A stretch of DNA of 64,000 nucleotides, from positions 179,493,501 through 179,557,500 of the forward strand of contig OX465601.1 of assembly GCA_950022295.1 (NCBI GenBank), read 5' to 3'. Shown piece after piece: positions 33,328 to 44,931 of this stretch. The translations under genes were made by a program, and so were the position numbers. The notes beneath the pieces were generated by a model. That model saw only the letters and a list, made by a program, of their open reading frames with translations. It made no database searches and was not told where the DNA came from. Positions within the stretch are counted from its first letter, which is position 1. Every line of letters begins with the position of its first letter. Source of the stretch: Bromus sterilis (taxonomy: Eukaryota; Streptophyta; Magnoliopsida; Poales; Poaceae).

Positions 33328-35624
33328 TCAATAGATCATTCAGAGCTGAGCATGGAAATGAGGTCTTTGAAGAGTCTCGCAAGCGTGATCGTGATCTTGC
33401 TTCCTCTTCTAGTTTGGGTTCTCAGAAACATCGATTTTGGATCCCAACTAGTGCCATTCCTTCACACTTGATTTCAAGACCATCTCCACAAAGCAAGAAA
33501 ACCCAGAAAGGTAGTAGAGAGTTTGCCATCCAAACTCCACAACCTAACACCCGAGTGTGCTACAAGTGTGGTAATCCTGGCCACATCGCACGACAGTGTT
33601 CATTGCATGAGAATGTTCCTCCTCGTCCAAAACATAAAGCCAAAGCTAAGCCACCCAAGCCTTCCAAAGCCAAGTCCGCTATTGTTGAATACGGACGTGT
33701 GAACCATGCCACCATCAAAGAAGCCCAAGAGGATACAAAGGTTGTACTCGGTACACTTCCTGTCAACTCCAAACCTGCTTCTGTTCTATTTGATTCTGGA
33801 GCTTCTCGTTCCTTTTTGTCTAAAAAGTTTGCACTCCTGCATGACATTTCATTTGAGGAGTTGCCTACCCCTTTCATGATTAAAACTCCAGGATCCACAT
33901 GGCGTACCAGTAGGGTAAGTCATGACAATGAAATTGCTGTTGAGGATGTTGTATTCCTTGCTTCTCTCATAGCCCTCAAATCTTCAGATATCGATATCAT
34001 CTTAGGTATGGATTGGTTGTCCAAACACCATGCCAAGATCGATTGTGCCACTAAATCAGTCCAACTCACTCATCCTTCCGACAAGATAGTCAATTTCGCA
34101 TCTCAAGGTTCTGACACCCAGCTATATTCGTTGAATGAAAATCCACTTCCAGACCTAGAAGATATTCCGGTGGTTCTTGACTTCCCGGATGTCTTTCCTG
34201 AAGAACTGCCAGGAATGCCTCCTGACAGATGTGTAGAATTCATTGTAGATCTTACACTAGATACAGCCCCAATTTCCAGACGCCCATATAGGATGGCCCC
34301 ACATGAGTTAGCTGAGCTTAAAATCCAACTGGAAGCTTCGTTGGCAAAAGGCTTCATCCGCCCTAGCTCATCGCCATGGGGTTGCCCCGTTCTGTTCGTA
34401 ACGAAGAAAGATGGAACATAAAGGATGTGTGTAGACTATCGCCCACTAAATCTAGCGACGATAAAGAACATGTACCCACTTCCCAGGATCAATGTTCTTT
34501 ATGATCAACTTGCTGGATCGTCGGTCTTTTCCAAGATGGATTTGAGATTAGGTTATCATCAAATCAAAATCAGAAACGAGGACATTCCCAAGACGTCTTT
34601 CACTACTCGTTATGGTCTTTATGAGTACACCTTCATGTCCTTCGGTTTAACCAATGCCCCAGCCACTTTTTCGCGATTGATGAATTCGGTCTTCATGGAG
34701 TACTTAGATAAATTTGTTGTGGTTTATCTTGATGACATTCTCATCTACTCGAAGAACGAAGAAGAGCACGCAGAACATCTTAGGCTGGTATTGATGAAAC
34801 TTAGAGAGCATCGCCTTTATGCCAAGATCTCCAAGTGTGAATTTTGGCTACCAGAAGTGACCTACTTAGGCCACGTGATTTCTGCGAAAGGTGTTGCAGT
34901 CAATCCGGAGAGAGTTCAGGTCGTCCTTGACTGGACTCCACCTGAATTGGTTAAGCAAGTTAGGAGTTTTCTTGGCCTAGCAAGCTATTGTCGCCGCTTC
35001 GTTGAGAACTTCTCCAAAGTTTCAAAGCCTCTAACTGAACTCCTCAAGAAAGATAAGAAATTCCAATGGACCCCCAAGTGCGAGGAAAGCTTTCAAGAGC
35101 TAAAAATAAGATTGACTTCTGCACCCGTACTTGCACCTCAGGACACCAAAAGGGATTTCGAGATCTATTGTGACGCTTCACAGCAAGGGTTAGGATGCAT
35201 ACTTATGCAAGATCGACATGTGGTAGCTTATGCTTCACGCCAGTTGCGTCCACATGAAGAGAACTATCCTACCCATGATCTTGAAATCGCTGCCGTAGTT
35301 CATGCCCTGAAGACTTGGCGACATTACCTCCTTGGTAATCGTTGTGAAATCTATATCGATCACCAAAGCCTCAAATACATATTCAGCCAGCCAGATCTTA
35401 ACCTCAGGCACAGACGCTGGATAGAGTTGATAAAATATTATGACTTAAGTATCTCTTACACCCCAGGCAAAGCCAATGTTATGGCTGATGCACTAAGTCG
35501 TAAGTCGTATTGTAACAACCTCATGTTACAACAGTATCAACCACTTCTCTATGAGGAATTTCGAAAGATGAATCTCGAGATTGTTCCTCATGGATTCCTT
35601 TCCACCTTGATTGTGAAACCAACC
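33328..35624 (+). pseudogene. Element B gag end, protease, RT and RNase H (middle part)
   Basis: Continues the gag frame of 20969-21626. A CCHC zinc knuckle CYKCGNPGHIARQC lies near 33560. The protease has VLFDSGASRSF and IILGMDWLS. The pre-RT segment DLEDIPVVLDFPDVFPEELPG is followed by RT with YRPLNLATIKN, MDLRLGYHQIK and VVYLDDILIYS, then RNase H with FEIYCDASQQGLG, IDHQSLKY and DALSRKSY. One TAA at 34419-34421 (GAA in the other copies) is the only break in this stretch. Element A interrupts the frame at 35624, just after RNase H; one CAACC duplicate must be discounted for the frame to resume at 44932. Confidence 0.93.
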
Positions 35625-35661
35625 TATAACATCCCAAAATTCTAAATTTTGGAATGTTATA
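35625..35661. repeat. Hairpin at the LTR start of A
   Basis: Arms of 17 bp (35625-35641 and 35645-35661) with one mismatch around a 3-base loop CTA. The 3' LTR has it at 41748-41784 with one more mismatch at the TG end. It covers the first bases that integrase must recognise. Confidence 0.75.
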
Positions 35662-38600
35662 GTAATTAAATTATTATGATGTTCTTGTTTGATTTATGTG
35701 TAATTGACCTGAGTGAGATAGACTAGGATCTGAAACTTTTGAAGTTTAAATGAATATTAAAAATGAGAGGGAATAAAATGACTTTCCCTAATATTCATTT
35801 TTGTTCTTTTACATTTATTATTTAAAAACAAATCCAACAAATAAAAATAGAGAGAAGGTAATATGACTCCTTCAACAAATAAAATAAAGTTGGGAAATAT
35901 TTCAAATAAAAGTTTTCATCTTTATTTTATTGGATCTTATTTTGAATACTTTTTTTTAAATAAAAATAATTAAATGAGGGAAGATAACATGACTTCTTCA
36001 ATTTCATTGAAAATGATTTAAAACCTTGCTTCGGATTTATTTGAATTTATTGAATGAAGTTTTTCTTTAGTATTTTATTTGGTATAAATAACTTATTGAA
36101 AATATTATTTACGTTTTTCTAATATTTTAGAATTTTATTTCGTATTTTTCCGACTTATATTGTATTTTATAAAACTCTATGTAGTTTAAGAAAAGTACGT
36201 ATATATTTATATAAATGTAATTACATTTTATGTATTTTTTTATTAAAAAAAAGATGTTTTTTCTTTTCGGGGCTATTTTATTATAAAAAAAATACATCTT
36301 TTTAAAAAAAATGCGCGAAAAAAAAAACCTGGACTGGCCGAGGCCGGCCCAGCCGGCCAGCCAGGCCGCCAGCGAACGGCCGAAGCAGCCCAGCCAGCGG
36401 CCGAAGCATGCACGTGCGCTTCGAAGCGTCTTCAAGCTGAGTCCAACACAAACACGAACACGTACAGAGCTCGCACCGCGTACGCCGGCGACCGTCTTCG
36501 CTATGGACTCTGATTCGATTGCCCACTGCCCACGAAATCTTGCTCCTTAAATACCCCATGACCCCCTCCACCGATTCCCCAAAAAATTTCGCAGCAAACC
36601 GTTTCAAATCGAGCTAATTTCGGGGTAGATCTAGGTCCAACGGAGCTCTATTGTTGGACGATTTTCGTCACCGGTGAGTCTCCCCTTGACCCCAAATTCT
36701 GCAGACCGACTCTTCTCTTCGTTGTGCTTCTAATTGACATGTTTTTCCCTCTTCTTTTCTTGCGCAAGATTGATCCCCAAATTGTACGCGTACCGCGGGA
36801 GTTAATCGGAGCGCGCTCGGTTCACCGCGTTGCCACGCCCGTACGGACAACATTGGAGATCATCACCACCACCGTTGTGATCTTCTAATCAAGCCCTACA
36901 TCCTAGACTTCCTCGTTGACGTCGAAGATCGCTGGAGTTGTCATCTTCGTCGCGTCTAATTTACACGTCGCGGTTAGTAAAAGCGCCGTATTTTTTTATC
37001 CGTTGCTCCGTTTTAGACGAAACCAGCGGCCAAATCGTTGTTTTGAAACCCTCTAAATATTGTATACTGTAGATCCAAGTTTTGAGGAAAAAATATTTTT
37101 TTTGGGTTTCATAAAAAAAAATTAAATCCTATGTAAATTTGTTTTTGTAATATCTTTTTGACCGTATATCCGTTTTGCGTGACTCCAAAGCCCACGGTTT
37201 TATTTCAGAATCCTCTATCCAGTAGCACCCAAAACTTTTATTTGTGATTTTCGAAAATAATCAGATCTGATCAGATTCAAATTCAAGTTTCTTTTGATCG
37301 TATCTCTTATTTTACAACTCGGATTTGATTGACTCTTTTTGCAAACTAAAACCCTAGCTAAACCCTATATTATAGACACTTTGCAACCCACTTTTGAACT
37401 CAACTGTGATCTGTTTTGCAAAAACTTTTATTTGGTTTTTTTTTGGAGTTCATGAACCTTGTTTTGCCTTTGTTTGTGTATTGATTGTGTGCAACCTTGT
37501 ATGCTTGGTTACGATAGATTACTCGGAGTGTGACGAGTAGAATTTTCGGAATTGTGAACGCGAATAACTTCATCAAGATTCAAGGCAAGTCATATCTATG
37601 ATCATATTCCCTATTACCTATATTTTAATGCGTTAGTTCCTCTTCTTTAGATTGCATGATAGGTTATGCTATGCTATTACACCTAGTAGTTCATTGAGAT
37701 AGGTCTGATCCTTATATCTTTGTCACCATCGTATAATAGGATATTGCTATGCTAAGTAGACGTGGATTGGGAAGTGAATCATCATGAGGTATGAGTGATA
37801 AAGTAGTAATTAGGACCAAGATAAAGTTAATGAACTACCTGGGTGGGATGGTTGCGACCATCCTGGAGGTGGCCAGTGATGACTGCGGAAAGCCACCCAG
37901 GCTCAAAGGGACTGATTGTATTGACATACCTAGAAGCTTACGTGTGCAGCCACAAGCTACTATGGGCTCTGGCTTGGTTGATAAGTTGTAGGGACTCTTA
38001 CTAGGTAGCGCTACGAAAGTAGATGTGAGTAGGTGGGATGGGTGCTACCGGAGTAAGGGAAACTCTTCTGAAAGACCATGTCTCGATCTTCCAGTTGTCA
38101 TACATCATGCAGTGTGACGAACTACATAGGAGGCGATTGATTCTTGTGGGGAAAAGTGCACAAACCTCTGCAGAGTATAAAACTAATCGATTAGCCATGT
38201 CCCCGGTTATGGACAATTTGAGCAACTAGTTGTGGAAATATTGATTTGTCTCATCATCTTTAATTAATTGATTGATTTAATCACTTTGGGATAGATTGAG
38301 TGGGGGTTCCCGTCTCAATCGTATGCTATTGTAGAACTTAGTTATTATTATTCTATAAGGAAAAATTAGCTTTTTGCAAAAATAAATGTAGAAGCCCCAC
38401 CAGCCAAATTGCATGTATTGTAGGAAATTTTACTTCTTTCTGGGATATGATTTGCCGTACATTCAAATGTACTGACCCGTTGTCGGGCTGTAACCTTCGG
38501 TGTTGCAGGATTATATACGACGAGTAAGTGATACGATATAGGGTCGTGAAGTCTACACTCAACTTTGCTGTTGGTGTTGATGGGACTCCACTTATATATT

Positions 38601-38781
38601 GATTGTTCTGCTGTGTATTCTAGCCCAAGGGCTGTAAGGTAATAAATACCATGTATTTACGTTAATTTATAACATGTGATACTATGGTATTTCATCGAGT
38701 ACCTGTGTGTGCTAGCATACTGATCCAGGGATAGCACAGAAGCACAGTAGACTTGGTTCCCTTCGGGACCGGGTCGCTACA
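35625..38781 (+). repeat. 5' LTR of A (3157 bp)
   Basis: Starts TATAACATCCC (the 3' copy keeps TGTAACATCCC) and ends GGTCGCTACA. The first 37 bases form a hairpin (see separate entry). An AT-rich first 700 bp is followed by a short GC-rich block (36325-36500). The shared LTR box is at 38162-38222 and a GTAC...GTAC pair near 38457. No gene. Confidence 0.93.
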
Positions 38782-39275
38782 AGATGGTATCAGAGCACAT
38801 GTTGACTGTAGGTCGTGACCCTAGAAACTGGAAAGCCATAGGGAATTCTATTTCTCAAAATATTATTTTGAAAAATAAAATCCATTACTTCTCATCTTTT
38901 CTGAGTTTTTTTGTCTTTCAAACACTCCCTCGTACCTCAAACAAGTTAGACTTTACCCATGCAACTTTGAGTACTTGGAAGGATCATCTTATGCTATATC
39001 GAGAAGGACAAGTTATTGTATTCATGATCAACTCAGTGTAAAGAGGATTATACCATGCATTGGAAGAATGGAAGTTACCAACTACAAGTATCGAAGATTT
39101 TCAAGACTCGAAGATCTTTGAAGACTCCGAAGATCCCAAGCCTACCCATGACCTTTAGAAGACTAAACCCCTGTTATATGCTCACGTTAGATGCGGAGAC
39201 TTGTGTGTTTTTTTTGTATTGTTCTCCCCTCCCCTCCAAATTTATTCCCTAAACCAAAACCCTTGGACCCAATAG
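38782..39275 (+). promoter_or_regulatory. Primer-binding site and leader of A, with decayed gag start
   Basis: TGGTATCAGAGC at 38785-38796 is the Met-initiator primer site, three bases after the LTR. The frame that later encodes gag is also partly open here (38784-39041). It carries a hydrophilic stretch around 39050-39160 rich in E, D and K but broken by three stops, which suggests that gag once began further upstream. Confidence 0.7.
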
Positions 39276-40379
39276 ATGGTGTATGGAGATGAACTCATCT
39301 TTTCCAGAGCGATGACTCAGTTGGAGACCGAACAATGGATTCACAACATGGAGGATCACATGAAGGATAACAGTGTTGGAAGAAAGGATATGGTGCAATA
39401 TGCTCTTCAGGACTTTGCAAAATGTGCTGCTACTTGGTGGAGGATATACCAAGCTATCAATGTATGGAGAGAAGAAATCACTTGGGAGGAATTCAAACTC
39501 ACTTTACTAAGATCTCGTCTTGTCACCCGAACAAGGAAGGCTAGTATAAACGATCTGAATAAACCATGCGCATGTAAGATCTGTGGAGAAATAGGACACA
39601 CCCACGAGGAACATCAGGATGAATGACCTTATTGTGAAGAAATTTACCTAGCTGAAGAATCTCCCACTAGGCAGGTTACCAGTTCCTTATGTGAAGGAAC
39701 TACCCAGTACCCCGCTCAGTGTAACTTATACCCCATGGTACAGAAAGTGATCCAACAACATAATGAAGGGATGAAGGAAGCTCTTAGTAAACAGATAGAA
39801 GCACTCATGATGAAGGAAGATGTTAAAGACCCTCTTGAAGAAACATCAACCCCAGTTTGCCTCAAGTCGTGCTATTCATGTGGAGCAGAAGGACATATTT
39901 CACAAAACTCCACAAAGAAGGGGGACGAGTATCTGGGAAAATTCCCGACAATAGAAGTGGATTATGACCAACAAGAAATAGAAGATTGGGGTAACATAGA
40001 AAGTTCGAGAAAGAAACACAAGGTGTTTGGAAGGGTCGTGTGTTGGCATTGTAGCAAGGATGGACGTCATGCACCTGGTTGCCCTTGTAAAGACTACGAC
40101 CTTCTCGCAAGACGAAAAACTCAGACCAAGAAGAAGAGGATGACTCCAGATTCAAAGAAGAAGCCTTACACCCCAGATAACACCACGTCTTTTAAATACG
40201 TCAAAAATATAGAGGAGACGAATGCATCTCAGAAATCCAAGGAAGGAGATGATGAAAGCAGTGTGGATCCTCATAAGAACCAAATTTCGGCAAAGAAGGA
40301 TCTAAGTAAACTCATATGTTTTAGTTGTAGGGAGACAGGTCACTACCCCAGACGGAAGCCAAATACTCAAGGAGTTTAA
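39276..40379 (+). pseudogene. Gag-like protein of A with four zinc-knuckle-like motifs
   Basis: One frame, interrupted only by a TGA at 39624-39626. The first part has TQLETEQWIHNMEDH, a CAATWWR motif and WEEFKLTLL, as in plant retrotransposon-gag domains. Four cysteine-rich motifs follow: CKICGEIGHTHEEH (from about 39573), CYSCGAEGHISQNS (39870), CWHCSKDGRHAPGC (40041) and CFSCRETGHYPRRK (40317). A standard knuckle is CX2CX4HX4C. The first has H for the last C, the second has S, the third has its H one place late, and the fourth has K. Lysine-rich linkers fit nucleic-acid binding. No protease follows. It may have packaged its own RNA while borrowing enzymes from a related element. Confidence 0.75.
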
Positions 40380-41747
40380 GTAATCACAAACATACCCCGA
40401 GATTGGAAAGGAGTAATCTGTTTTGCTGCAAGGAGGAAGGTTAGTTTACCGGGAGAATGCCCTAATTTATAGAAGTCTTCTGCCGGGATATTAGATATGA
40501 AGCATGCAATAAGTGTAGTAGGAAATGTTTTGTAAAATAGAAACTTCGGATGGAGATGTGTAATTCTAGGAGATTGCAATGATTAATTTGAGATTCAATA
40601 GAGCTAGTATGTGCCTTTAGTTAGGAAACAACCACATGTGTGAATTGGATGTTTATGAGTAGTAACACTACAAGCAAGGAGAAGTGTTTCGGAAGCTAAT
40701 GAAGAGACCCTAGATTTTCATTTTTAAGGGTGGTAGTATCTTATATTACTACCCGAAGAATGATCGAAGTGTTAACTACATCAGACCTCACAATCGAGTT
40801 TGACAAGTAAGTGATGAGTCCGTTTGAAGATGTGATAGTTTGCATTAAGATATTAAGTAAGGAGTATATTCGGATTTTAATAATGAGGAACAAGACTTAT
40901 GATTGAGATGGAGAATATTTACAACCCAAGGAGGATTTAAGATTTGCAATAAAGGAGGAGGGCTCATTACCCACAAGCTCTAGGATTTGCTAATAAGCAA
41001 GCTTCTTGTGGAAAGAAGAACCATGGAGGAAGCTACGACTCTATCAACCGACGATTTCATAAGAGTTTACGTAAAACCCGTGAGTTGTGAAGAAACGGTA
41101 GTTGTTTTGTTTGGCATGCAGAAACCATGACTCGTGGAGAAGTTAATTCTGCAGTGCTCGTGAGGATGCCCGAGTGTTAGAATGCGAGATTCGCTAAACC
41201 ATATACAAGGTAATGATTTGGGTGCAGGATGGATTGATCACCATACTGGCTACTCTTATTATTCGCTTTTCTATGTGGGATGGTAGATCTAGAGTGACTT
41301 ACCTATAATAGAGAGAGACGACGACGTTAAACCAAAACTTTAGAATGGTACGATGTTGACCCTGTACATTGCAACCCTCGCGAATCATAAGTAATACGGT
41401 GACAATAAGCCAAGACCAATTTTCTGCAGGGAACCCTCTTGTTGAGCACCATGAGAGAATCGATATTTGTTAGTATGGGCGTTCGACCAGTCATACATCA
41501 AGATTTGATCTTTGGAAGACTGTTCATTTGGAATAAGGATTCAATACCTAAAAAAAGGATATATGTACGAAAGAATTCATCGAAAGAGCAAGATTCTGCA
41601 AGACCTGGGAATTTTCTTTTAAGGGTGGTAGCACCCTAGACCGTCGGAGGATCAGTACATTTCGGAGACAGGAGACCCCAAACCTAACCTTTTCTTTCTA
41701 GCCTCTTCGAATCTCGAGGACGAGATTCATTTTAAGGGTGGTAGATT
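40380..41747 (+). other. 3' internal region of A, polypurine tract and pol-end remnant
   Basis: No open frame of note and no RT motif. The last stretch before the LTR reads as the end of a pol frame (SNLEDEIHFKGGR), comparable with ESRDEILLSGGE at the end of pol in B. The polypurine tract AAGGGTGGTAG sits inside those codons (41734-41744). The word TTTTAAGGGTGGTAG occurs three times: 40722-40736, 41617-41631 and 41730-41744. Thus A looks like a pol-deleted derivative of a Tekay-like element. Confidence 0.65.
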
Positions 41748-44700
41748 TGTAACATCCCAAAATTCTAAATTTTGGAATGTTATAATAATTAAATTATTAT
41801 GATGTTCTTGTTTGATTTATGTGTAATTGATCTGACTGAGATAGACTAGGATCTGAAACTTTTGAAGTTTAAATGAATATTAAAAATGAGAGGGAATAAA
41901 ATGACTTTCCCTAATATTCATTTTTATTCTTTTACATTTATTATTTAAAAACAAATCCAACAAATAAAAATAGAGAGAAGGTAATATGACTCCTTCAACA
42001 AATAAAATAAAGTTGGGAAATATTTCAAATAAAAGTTTTCATCTTTATTTTATTGGATCTTATTTTGAATAATTTTTTTAAATAAAAATAATTAAATGAA
42101 GGAAGATAACATGACTTCTTCAATTTCATTGAAAATGATTTAAAACCTTGCTTCGGATTTATTTGAATTTATTGAATGAAGTTTTTGTTTAGTATTTTAT
42201 TTGGTATAAATAACTTATTGAAAATATTATTTACGTTTTTCTAATATTTTAGAATTTTATTTCGTATTTTTCCGACTTATATTGTATTTTATAAAACTCT
42301 TTGTAGTTTAAGAAAAGTACGTATATATTTATATAAATGTAATTACGTTTTACGTATTTTTTTTATTAAAAAAAAAGATGTTTTTTCTTTTCGGGGCAAT
42401 TTTATTATAAAAAAATACCTCTTTTTAAAAAAAATCGCGAAGAAAAAACCTGGACTGGCCGAGGCCGGCCCTGCCGGCCAGCCATGCCGCCAGCGAGCGG
42501 CCGAAGCAGCCCAGCCAGCGGCCGAAGCAGCCAGGCCGACGGCCAGCTAGGCATGCACGTGCGCTTCGAAGCGTCTTCAAGCTGAGTCCAACACAAACAC
42601 GAACACGTACAGAGCTCGCACCGCGTACGCCGGCGACCGTCTTCGCTATGGACTCTGATTCGATTGCCCACTGCCCACGAAATCTTGTTCCTTAAATACC
42701 CCATGACCCCCTCCACCGATTCCCCAAAAAATTTCGCAGCAAACCGTTTCAAATCGAGCTAATTTCGGGGTAGATCTAGGTCCAACGGAGCTCTATTGTT
42801 GGACGATTTTCGTCACCGGTGAGCCTCCCCTTGACCCCAAATTCTGCAGACCGACTCTTCTCTTCGTTGTGCTTCTAATTGACATGTTTTTCCCTCTTCT
42901 TTTCTTGCGCAAGATTGATCCCCAAATTGTACGCGTATCGCGGGAGTTCATCGGAGCGCGCTCGGTTCACCGCGTTGCCACGCCCGTACGGACGAAATTG
43001 GAGATCATCACCACCACCGTTGTGATCTTCTAATCAAGCCCTACATCCTAGATGTCCTCGTTGACGTCGAAGATCGCCGGAGTTGTCGTCTTCGTCGCGT
43101 CTAATTTACACGTCGCGGTTAGTAAAAGCGCCGTATTTTTTTATCCGTTGCTCCGTTTTAGACGAAACCAGCGGCCAAATCGTTGTTTTGAAACCCTCTA
43201 AATATTGTGTACTGTAGATCCAGGTTTTGAGGAAAAAATATTTTTTTTGCGTTTGATAAAAAAAAATTAAATCCTATGTAAATTTGTTTTTGTAATATCT
43301 TTTTGACCGTATATCCGTTTTGCGTGATTCCGAAGCCCACGGTTTTATTTCAGAATCCTCTATCCAGTAGCACCCAAAACTTTTATTTGTGATTTTCGAA
43401 AATAATCAGATCTGATCAGATTCAAATTCAAGTTTCTTTTGATCGTATCTCTTATTTTACAACTCGGATTTGATTGATTCTTTTTGCAAACTAAAACCCT
43501 AGCTAAACCATATATTATAGACACTTTGCAACCCACTTTCGAACTCAACTGTGATCTGTTTTGCAAAAACTTTTATTTGGTTTTTTTTTGGAGTTCATGA
43601 ACCTTGTTTTGCCTTTGTTTGTGTATTGATTGTGTGCAACCTTGTGTGCTTGGTTACGATAGATTACTCGGAGTCTGACGAGTAGAATTGTCGGAATTGT
43701 GAGCGCGAATACCTTCATCAAGATTCAAGGAAAGTCATATCTTTGATCATATTCCCTATTACCTATGTTTTAATGCATTAGTTCCTCTCCTTTAGATTGC
43801 ATGATAGGTTATGCTATGCTATTACACACAGTAGTTCATTGAGATAGGTCTGATCCTTACATCTTTGTCACCATCGTATAATAGGATATTGCTATGCTAA
43901 GTAGACGTGGATTGGGAAGTGAATCATTATGAGGTATGAGTGATAAAGTAGTAATTAGGACCAAGATAAAGTTAATGAACTACCTGGGTGGGATGGTTGC
44001 GAGCATCCTGGAGGTGGCCAGTGATGACTGCGGAAAGCCACCCAGGCTCAAAGGGACTGATTGTATTGACATACCTAGAAGCTTACGTGTGCAGCCACAA
44101 GCTACTATGGGCTCTGGCTTGGTTGATCAGTTGTAGGGACTCTTACTAGGTAGCGCTACGAAAGTAGATGTGAGTAGGTGGGATGGGTGCTACCGGAGTA
44201 AGGGAAACTTTTCTGAAAGACCATGTCTCGATCTTCCAGTTGTCATACATCATGCAGTGTGACGAACTACAAAGGAGGCGATTGAGTCTTGTGGGGAAAA
44301 GTGCACAAACCTCTGCAGAGTATAAAACTAATTGATTAGCCATGTCCCCGGTTATGGACAATTTGAGCAACTAGTTGTGGAAATATTGATTTGTCTCATC
44401 ATCTTTAATTAATTGATTGGTTTAATCACTTTGGGATAGATTGAGTGGGGGTTACCGTCTCAATCGTATGCTATTGTAGAACTTAGTTATTATTATTCTA
44501 TAAGGAAAAATTAGCTTTTTGCAAAAATAAATGTAGAAGCCCCACCAGCCAAATTGCATGTATTGTAGGAAATTTTACTTCTTTCTGGGATATGATTTGC
44601 CGTACATTCAAATGTATTGACCTGTTGTCGGGCTGTAACCTTCGGTGTTGCAGGATTATATACGACGAGTAAGTGATACGATATAGGGTCGTGAAGTCTA

Positions 44701-44926
44701 CACTCAACTTTGCAGTTGGTATTGATGGGACTCCAATTATATATTGATTGTTATGCTGTGTATTCTAGCCCAAGGGCTGTAAGGTAATAAATACCATGTA
44801 TTTACGTTAATTTATGACATGTGATACTATGGTATTTCGTCAAGTACCTGTGTGTGCTAGCATACTGATCCAGGGATAGCACAGAAGCACAGTAGACTTG
44901 GTTCCCTTCGGGACCGGGTCGCTACA
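41748..44926 (+). repeat. 3' LTR of A (3179 bp)
   Basis: Starts TGTAACATCCC and ends GGTCGCTACA. It differs from the 5' LTR mainly by scattered substitutions and an extra 20-odd bases in the GC-rich block (about 42525-42550), where CCGAAGCAGCC-type words repeat. Followed by CAACC and the resumed pol frame of B. Confidence 0.93.
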
Positions 44927-44931
44927 CAACC

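Larger units (their letters stand above)
35620..44931 (+). mobile_element. Element A, non-autonomous long-LTR element in the pol of B
   Basis: A complete unit of 9302 bp (35625-44926) flanked by CAACC at 35620-35624 and 44927-44931. LTRs 35625-38781 and 41748-44926, primer site, gag-like frame, polypurine tract. The internal region (38782-41747, 2966 bp) has no protease, RT, RNase H or integrase. In 245 bp of the LTRs aligned by eye I found 5 mismatches, so insertion is fairly recent. Confidence 0.95.
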
